Positions 56,358 through 64,000 of a DNA stretch of 64,000 nt are shown here, piece after piece. The notes below the pieces were generated by a model. The model saw only the letters and a program-made list of their open reading frames with translations. It did not search any database and was not told the DNA's origin. The number at the start of each line of letters is the position of its first letter. The first letter of the stretch is position 1. This stretch comes from Macrostomum hystrix (lineage: Eukaryota > Platyhelminthes > Macrostomidae). The position numbers were made by a program, and so were the translations under genes. The stretch is from assembly GCA_950097015.1 (NCBI GenBank), contig CATNEN010000039.1:1674001-1738000 (forward strand). The letters are read 5' to 3'.

Positions 56358-57118
56358 ATTTGAGTGAACTAATGACTGATCAATTTATGGACTGCAAACT
56401 TTTCAAGAGTTTTGTGTTGAAGTTAAAGTTACTGTTTGACTTTGTGAGGTAGTGTTTTTTCGAGTGTTTATTGTGTTCAGGGTTTAATGTGTCGTCCCAT
56501 TGAGACAACTGTGCGTCCACGGCGAATTGTTAACAGGTTGTCGGTTTAAAATTTTGCGTTTTTCATTATCTTCGCCAAAGTTATATACGAAGTGTTTCAA
56601 GTGATTATGTTTCTACTCGTACTTTGCTAAATTAGTGAGAGTTCAGTTGCTTTCAATTTGCTTGCAATTGTTAAAAAAAATGAGTCATGCACTTTATTTG
56701 CTTAATTGCACTGTACTTTTCAGTAACAGTTTGGTGGCGGTGAATCTTTGTTTACAATTTTGCTCGTTTTTTTCGCTTATTATTAATTTGCTTCAGTTTA
56801 ATTAAATATTTGTCGTTTTCAATCAATGTAATTTAGCTTTCATTAAAAAATTTCAAACGTTTAGGCTATATTTTGCTTCCACTGCAACTAAATTTTGACG
56901 TTCTATGTTGACGCTAACTAGATTTCACGTTTGCGGTTTTTGTTTAGCTAAAGTTAAATTGTCCAATCTAATTGTTTTCGGTGCCGTTGCAACGTATTTA
57001 GTCATTAGTGTTCTCTTGCAACGGGCCTTGCTACACCTATCTAGCTTCCACTGCGCACGTATCAATGATTCTTGTACTACAGTATTGAATGCAAGTCAGG
57101 TTTTGCCATAGACATGTC

Positions 57119-57129
57119 AAGGTGGGGAG
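57119..57129 (+). promoter_or_regulatory. Polypurine tract
   Basis: aaggtggggag lies immediately upstream of the 3' LTR, where plus-strand DNA synthesis would start. Confidence 0.7.
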
Positions 57130-57131
57130 TA

Positions 57132-57419
57132 TGGTTTAAAGAGTATGTTTCAATATTATTATTTTTCATTATTTGTAATTTATTGCACGCGTACTCAATT
57201 TCTACCCCCCATGCGCTGAGTCATTTTCTCTCTGGCGGCAACTCATTCTTGGACTTCAGCATGTACGTTTATTTGCCCACCCCAATTAAATTGATTTAAA
57301 TAGACTACTGGTCGTTAGCAGCGCTGAGAGTGACCGCGTCGTTTATAGCCTATAGTTTCAAAGCTCAATTGACGGCCTACTTAGTTTCTTTTCAATAGTT
57401 GAGAACTAGCTCACAAACA
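57132..57419 (+). repeat. 3' LTR of the BEL/Pao element
   Basis: 288 bp, identical to the 5' LTR, followed by the ATAAG duplication. Confidence 0.96.
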
Positions 57420-57544
57420 ATAAGAGACAGCAAAGTAACGATGCGTTCGTCCTCTGTTGCTTGCCTTAGCTATGTCTGTCGTTGCTTTTTTATTCTACGA
57501 GCTATATTGCTTGAAGTAACAGCGCGTAAATAGAATAGAAAGGG

Positions 57545-57950
57545 ATTTGAATGAAGGGGCAGAAAGGGGATCTAGATGAATGGGCAGAAAGGGGATCTAG
57601 ATGAATTGGCAGAAAGGGGATCTAGATGAATTGGCAGAAAGGGGATCTAGATGAATTGGCAGAAAGGGGATCTAGATGAATTGACAGAAAGGGGATCTAG
57701 ATGAATGGGCAGAAAGGGGATCTAGATGAATTGGCAGAAAGGGGATCTAGATGAATGGGCAGAAAGGGGATCTAGATGAATGGGCAGAAAGGGGATCTAG
57801 ATGAATTGACAGAAAGGGGATCTAGATGAATGGGCAGAAAGGGGATCTAGATGAATTGACAGAAAGGGGATCTAGATGAATGGGCAGAAAGGGGATCTAG
57901 ATGAATGGGCAGAAAGGGGATCTAGATGAATGGGCAGAAAGGGGGATTTG
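57545..57950. repeat. 25-bp minisatellite
   Basis: About 16 copies with core gcagaaaggggatctagatg, varying only at gaatggg/gaattgg/gaattga. It lies 120 bp right of the BEL element. Confidence 0.95.
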
Positions 57951-58365
57951 CATTTGCATTGATAAGCAGGAAGGATAATTATACAATAGAAAAGAGATTT
58001 GAAGGGTCTGGCAGAGAGCAAAAATTATCACTATATATCTCTTCTAAGTACAAGCTGCAAGCACTGTGACACAAACTGGTACAAAGTGTAGCTTGTTAGT
58101 GGACTTAGCAGCTTCTCACTGCTCAGGCTAAAGCAAAGCATTTTATCAGTTCAAGTCAGCTCGCCTAGATAAGAGCATAACTGGAGTTACTCGACGGGAC
58201 TGCATTTTGCTTTAACAAGGTGGCGAGCTCAATGACAGCTGTTAACAACTGACCATCTGACATGCTCATATCCTCCACTGGCACAGCACCCACCCCCAGG
58301 GTCCAAGCCCCAGGCCCGAGTAAGCTTTGTGAAAATGTCTAACGCTTTACTAACTTTTCTCCCCA
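57951..58365. other. Spacer between arrays
   Basis: Unique sequence; nothing recognised. Confidence 0.4.
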
Positions 58366-58369
58366 CCCA

Positions 58370-59365
58370 ATCATAAATGACCCCCAAGCGATCATATGTG
58401 ACCCTCCCAATCATATGTGACCCTCCCCCAATCATATGTGACCCTCCCAATCATATGTGACCCTCCCAATCATAAATGACCCCCAAGCGATCATATGTGA
58501 CCCTCCCAATCATATGTAACCCCCCAATCATATGTGACCCTCCCAATCATATGTGACCCTCCCAATCATATGTGACCCTCCCAATCATATGTGACCCTCC
58601 CCCAATCATATGTGACCCTCCCAATCATATGTGACCCTCCCAATCATAAATGACCCCCAAGCGATCATATGTGACCCTCCCAATCATATGTAACCCCCCA
58701 ATCATATGTGACCCTCCCAATCATATGTGACCCTCCCAATCATATGTGACCCTCCCAATCATATGTGACCCTCCCAATCATATGTGACCCTCCCAATCAT
58801 ATGTGACCCTCCCCAATCATATGTGACCTCCCAATCATATGTGACCCTCCCAATCATATGTGACCCTCCCCCAATCATATGTGACCCTCCCACAATCATA
58901 TGTGACCCTCCCCCAATCATATGTGACCCTCCGCCAATCATATGTGACCCTCCCCAATCATATGTGACCCTCCCCAATCATATGTGACCCTCCCCCAATC
59001 ATATGTGACCCTCCCCAATCATATGTGACCCTCCCCAATCATATGTGACCCTCCCCCAATCATATGTGACCCTCCCCAATCATATGTGACCCTCCCCAAT
59101 CATATGTGACCCTCCCCCAATCATATGTGACCCTCCGCCAATCATATGTAACCCCCCAATCATATGTGACCCTCCCCCAATCATATGTGACCCTCCGCCA
59201 ATCATATGTGACCCTCCCAATCATATGTGACCCTCCCAATCATATGTGACCCTCCCAATCATTTGTGACCCTCCCCCAATCATATGTGACCCTCCCAATC
59301 ATATGTGACCCTCCCCCAATCATATGTGACCCTCCCCCAATCATATGTGACCCTTCCCTGATCAT
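58370..59365. repeat. 18-21-bp minisatellite with CATATG core
   Basis: About 50 copies of caatcatatgtgaccctccc with variable C-run length (ccc to cccc) and rare variants (cataaatgacccccaagcg). Most units carry CATATG. A block of about 180 bp with the cataaatgacc variant is duplicated (58370-58500, 58645-58700). Confidence 0.94.
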
Positions 59366-59369
59366 TTGT

Positions 59370-60020
59370 GAACCCACCTGATCATGTGCTAACCTGATCT
59401 ATTCTATTTATTTTAAGTTACCTTTATCTTTTACCTAAAATACACATGTATTAATTACGGCTGCATGCTGCGTGCAGTGCTATTTTCGCCAATGACCTCT
59501 ACTCGACACTGAAGTGGAAACATGAGTTGCATTTCAAAGCTTTGTTTATCGTGCTGTTTGTTCTTCTGAGCCAGTGGAAAATTACCGGAAAGAGAGGGCT
59601 AAGAGTGCAAGCTTCTAAACAATAAGCAGGCTACACCGAAGTATGAAAATATTATTTATACACATCACACAGCAACCAATGAGAAACGAGAGCCATGCCC
59701 TGTTGTGCTACAGTTTATTCTTAATGAGTACTGTGACGTCAATGAGTTTAGAATTTATGGCAAGCTCTCACGCATTCAACCTGTAGTTTAAGCATTTTGT
59801 TCGCTTGAAGTGCTCAATTTAATAAATAAATTTAATTTATTTTAAAGGTAGAGAACTTTCACAAACCTCATTATTATTAGGTACAAAAGAGCTCAAGTTA
59901 AACCCAGAAATTTTATTTTAGGATGAGCTGGGGTTAAGTAAATTATTAGTACCAGGTGTTCTGTAAAAAAACACCAAGAGTTGTCTGTTACACTTTGCTC
60001 AGCTGTTAGACAGTACCAGG
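59370..60020. other. Spacer before the terminal array
   Basis: AT-rich unique sequence; no gene recognised. Confidence 0.4.
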
Positions 60021-60024
60021 TGTC

Positions 60025-63000
60025 CTTCAGTGAGATGCCCATGTCCTTCAGTGAGATGCCCGTATCTTTCAGTGAGTAGCACATGTGTTTCAGTGAGATG
60101 TCCATATCCTTCAGTGAGTAGCACATATATTTCAGTGAGTAGCACATGTATTTCAGTGAGACGTCCGTATCCTTCAGTGAGTAGCCCATGTCCTTCAGTG
60201 AGATGCCCATGTCCTTCAGTGAGATGTCCATATCCTTCAGTGAGTAGCCCATGTATTTCAGTGAGATGTCCATATCCTTCAGTGAGTAGCCCATGTATTT
60301 CAGTGAGATGTCCATATCCTTCAGTGAGATGCCCGTATCCTTCAGTGAGATGCCCATGTCCTTCAGTGAGATGCCCATATCCTTCAGTGAGATGCCCATA
60401 TCCTTCAGTGAGATGTCCATATCCTTCAGTGAGATGCCCGTATCCTTCAGTGAGATGCCCATATCCTTCAGTGAGATGCCCATATCCTTCAGTGAGATGT
60501 CCATATCCTTCAGTGAGATGTCCATATCCTTCAGTGAGATGCCCGTATCCTTCAGTGAGATGCCCATATCCTTCAGTGAGATGTCCATATCCTTCAGTGA
60601 GATGTCCATATCCTTCAGTGAGATGCCCATATCCTTCAGTGAGTAGCACATGTATTTCAGTGAGATGTCCGCATCCTTCAGTGAGATGTCCATATCCTTC
60701 AGTGAGATGCCCATATCCTTCAGTGAGATGTCCATATCCTTCAGTGAGATGTCCATATCCTTCAGTGAGATGCCCGTATCCTTCAGTGAGATGCCCATAT
60801 CCTTCAGTGAGATGTCCATATCCTTCAGTGAGATGTCCATATCCTTCAGTGAGATGCCCATATCCTTCAGTGAGTAGCACATGTATTTCAGTGAGATGTC
60901 CGCATCCTTCAGTGAGATGCCCATATCCTTTAGTGAGATGCCCGTATCCTTCAGTGAGATGCCCATATCCTTCAGTGAGTAGCACATGTATTTCAGTGAG
61001 ATGTCCGCATCCTTCAGTGAGATGTCCATATCCTTCAGTGAGATGCCCGTATCCTTCAGTGAGTAGCACATGTATTTCAGTGAGATGTCCATATCCTTCA
61101 GTGAGATGTCCGCATCCTTCAGTGAGATGCCCGTATCCTTCAGTGAGATGCCCATATCCTTCAGTGAGATGCCCATATCCTTCAGTGAGATGTCCATATC
61201 CTTCAGTGAGATGTCCATATCCTTCAGTGAGATGCCCATATCCTTCAGTGAGATGCCCATATCCTTCAGTGAGCTGTCCATATCCTTCAGTGAGTAGCCC
61301 ATGTATTTCAATGAGATGCCCATATCCTTCAGTGAGATGCCCATATCCTTCAGTGAGTAGCACATGTATTTCAGTGAGATGTCCATATCCTTCAGTGAGA
61401 TGCCCGTATCCTTCAGTGAGTAGTACATGTATTTCAGTGAGATGCCCATATCCTTCAGTGAGATGCCCATATCCTTCAGTGAGCTGTCCATATCCTTCAG
61501 TGAGATGCCCATATCCTTCAGTGAGATGCCCATATCCTTCAGTGAGCTGTCCATGTCCTTCAGTGAGATGCCCATATCCTTCAGTGAGATGCCCATATCC
61601 TTCAGTGAGCTGTCCATATCCTTCAGTGAGTAGCCCATGTATTTCAATGAGATGCCCATATCCTTCAGTGAGATGCCCATATCCTTCAGTGAGTAGCACA
61701 TGTATTTCAGTGAGATGCCCATGTCCTTCAGTGAGATGCCCATATCCTTCAGTGAGATGCCCATATCCTTCAGTGAGCTGTCCATATCCTTCAGTGAGTA
61801 GCCCATGTATTTCAATGAGATGCCCATATCCTTCAGTGAGATGCCCATATCCTTCAGTGAGTAGCACATGTATTTCAGTGAGATGCCCATATCCTTCAGT
61901 GAGATGCCCATATCCTTCAGTGAGATGCCCATATCCTTCAGTGAGCTGCCCATATCCTTCAGTGAGATGCCCGTATCCTTCAGTGAGATGCCCATATCCT
62001 TCAGTGAGCTGCCCATATCCTTCAGTGAGTAGTACATGTATTTCAGTGAGATGCCCATATCCTTCAGTGAGATGCCCATATCCTTCAGTGAGTAGCACAT
62101 GAATTTCAGTGAGATGTCCATATCCTTCAGTGAGATGCCCGTATCCTTCAGTGAGATGCCCATATCCTTCAGTGAGATGCCCATATCCTTCAGTGAGCTG
62201 TCCATATCCTTCAGTGAGTAGCCCATGTATTTCAATGAGATGCCCATATCCTTCAGTGAGATGCCCATATCCTTCAGTGAGTAGCACATGAATTTCAGTG
62301 AGATGTCCATATCCTTCAGTGAGATGCCCGTATCCTTCAGTGAGATGCCCATATCCTTCAGTGAGCTGCCCATATCCTTCAGTGAGATGCCCGTATCCTT
62401 CAGTGAGATGCCCATATCCTTCAGTGAGCTGCCCATATCCTTCAGTGAGTAGCCCATGTATTTCAGTGAGATGTCCGCATCCTTCAGTGAGATGCCCGTA
62501 TCCTTCAGTGAGATGCCCATATCCTTCAGTGAGTAGCCCATGTATTTCAGTGAGATGTCCGCATCCTTCAGTGAGATGCCCATGTCCTTCAGTGAGATGC
62601 CCATATCCTTCAGTGAGTAGCCCATATCCTTCAGTGAGCTGCCCATATCCTTCAGTGAGATGCCCGTATCCTTCAGTGAGATGCCCATATCCTTCAGTGA
62701 GCTGCCCATATCCTTCAGTGAGTAGCCCATGTATTTCAGTGAGATGTCCGCATCCTTCAGTGAGATGCCCGTATCCTTCAGTGAGATGCCCATATCCTTC
62801 TGTGAGATGCCCATATCCTTCAGTGAGTAGCCCATGTCCTTCAGTGAGATGCCCGTATCCTTCAGTGAGGTGCCCATATCCTTCAGTGAGATGCCCATAT
62901 CCTTCAGTGAGCTGTCCATATCCTTCAGTGAGTAGCACATGTATTTCAATGAGATGCCCATATCCTTCAGTGAGATGCCCGTATCCTTCAGTGAGTAGCA

Positions 63001-64000
63001 CATGTATTTCAGTGAGATGAACATATCCTTCAGTGAGATGCCCATATCCTTCAGTGAGATGCCCATATCCTTCAGTGAGATGCCCGTATCCTTCAGTGAG
63101 TAGCACATGTATTTCAGTGAGATGTCCATATCCTTCAGTGAGATGCCCATATCCTTCAGTGAGATGCCCATATCCTTCAGTGAGATGCCCATGTCCTTCA
63201 GTGAGATGCCCATATCCTTCAGTGAGCTGCCCATATCCTTCAGTGAGATGCCCATATCCTTCAGTGAGCTGCCCATATCCTTCAGTGAGCTGCCCATATC
63301 CTTCAGTGAGTAGCCCATGTATTTCAGTGAGATGAACATATCCTTCAGTGAGATGCCCGTATCCTTCAGTGAGATGCCCATATCCTTCAGTGAGTAGCCC
63401 ATGTATTTCAGTGAGATGAACATATCCTTCAGTGAGATGCCCATATCATTCAGTGAGTAGCCCATGTATTTCAGTGAGATGAACATATCCTTCAGTGAGA
63501 TGCCCGTATCCTTCAGTGAGATGCCCATATCCTTCAGTGAGATGCCCATATCCTTCAGTGAGCTGTCCATATCCTTCAGTGAGTAGCACATGTATTTCAA
63601 TGAGATGCCCATATCCTTCAGTGAGATGCCCGTATCCTTCAGTGAGTAGCACATGTATTTCAGTGAGATGAACATATCCTTCAGTGAGATGCCCATATCC
63701 TTCAGTGAGATGCCCATATCCTTCAGTGAGATGCCCGTATCCTTCAGTGAGTAGCACATGTATTTCAGTGAGATGCCCATATCCTTCAGTGAGATGCCCG
63801 TATCCTTCAGTGAGTAGCACATGTATTTCAGTGAGATGTCCATATCCTTCAGTGAGATGCCCATATCCTTCAGTGAGATGCCCATATCCTTCAGTGAGAT
63901 GCCCATGTCCTTCAGTGAGATGCCCATATCCTTCAGTGAGATGCCCATATCCTTCAGTGAGTAGCCCATGTATTTCAGTGAGATGAACATATCCTTCAGT
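60025..64000. repeat. 21-bp minisatellite running off the window
   Basis: About 190 copies with core cccatatccttcagtgaga. Recurring unit types are cccata, tccata, cccgta, tccgca, ctgtcca and tagcacatgtatttcag. Unit types recur in ordered blocks (higher-order structure). All units are 21 bp with no net frame-changing indel, so three reading frames stay open for hundreds to more than a thousand codons, including 59893-63990 on the - strand. I treat the array as non-coding because the variants change the predicted residues freely and no splice or start context stands out. Confidence 0.95.

Larger units (their letters stand above)
50481..57419 (+). mobile_element. Complete BEL/Pao LTR retrotransposon
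   Basis: A 6939-bp element with identical 288-bp LTRs starting TG and ending CA, flanked by a 5-bp duplication ATAAG (50476-50480 and 57420-57424). A primer-binding site, one long gag-pol frame and a polypurine tract are in the expected order. LTR identity and the intact frame point to a recent insertion, and the element may still be able to move. Confidence 0.96.

Noticed and set aside
59893..63990. 1365-aa open frame on the - strand as a real gene
   Set aside because: It is generated by a 21-bp tandem repeat; overlapping long frames exist on both strands, variant bases change residues freely, and no non-repeat domain is attached. Kept only as a finding.

Overview
This window is animal genomic DNA. 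Genes are split into short exons with GT..AG introns and TATA promoters, and the proteins are metazoan families (ADAM proteases, an M13 peptidase relic, a GT31 glycosyltransferase-like protein). There is a BEL/Pao LTR retrotransposon, and other transposon relics lie in introns and spacers. The species cannot be named from the sequence; a repeat-rich invertebrate fits best. By my own boundaries, about 27 tandem arrays (units of 3-44 bp) fill roughly a third of the 64 kb.

Region 1 (1-37.6 kb) is a head-to-tail cluster of three paralogous ADAM-type membrane metalloprotease-disintegrins on the + strand. Gene 1 (681-8008) lacks its 5' exons at the window edge. Gene 2 (12680-28615, 14 exons, 812 aa predicted) and gene 3 (30308-37625, 15 exons, 851 aa predicted) look complete. 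All share the same exon order and phases: signal peptide, prodomain with cysteine switch, reprolysin domain with [12 protein letters not shown], disintegrin, cysteine-rich, EGF-like, membrane span and a tail. Nearly every intron is occupied by a tandem array, but the repeat unit differs between paralogues at the same intron. Between genes 1 and 2 lie a transposase fragment and a frameshifted M13 peptidase pseudogene. A Ty3/gypsy relic sits in an intron of gene 1. A LINE relic lies between genes 2 and 3.

Region 2 (37.6-46 kb) holds more arrays and a four-exon type II membrane protein related to GT31 beta-1,3-glycosyltransferases (40136-42635). It appears to have lost the catalytic DxD motif.

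Region 3 (45.2-50 kb) holds a three-exon SAM-dependent methyltransferase on the - strand (45240-48206), with a CCAAT/GC-box region upstream at about 49.8 kb.

Region 4 (50.5-57.4 kb) is a complete, apparently young BEL/Pao element. It has identical 288-bp LTRs, a 5-bp target-site duplication and an uninterrupted 1834-aa polyprotein. Region 5 (57.5-64 kb) is almost entirely tandem arrays, ending in a 21-bp array that runs off the window.

The most unusual observations are two. Intronic arrays repeatedly start within tens of bases of 5' splice sites. In gene 3, a matching pair of 16-bp arrays lies in opposite orientation around an in-frame three-exon cassette.
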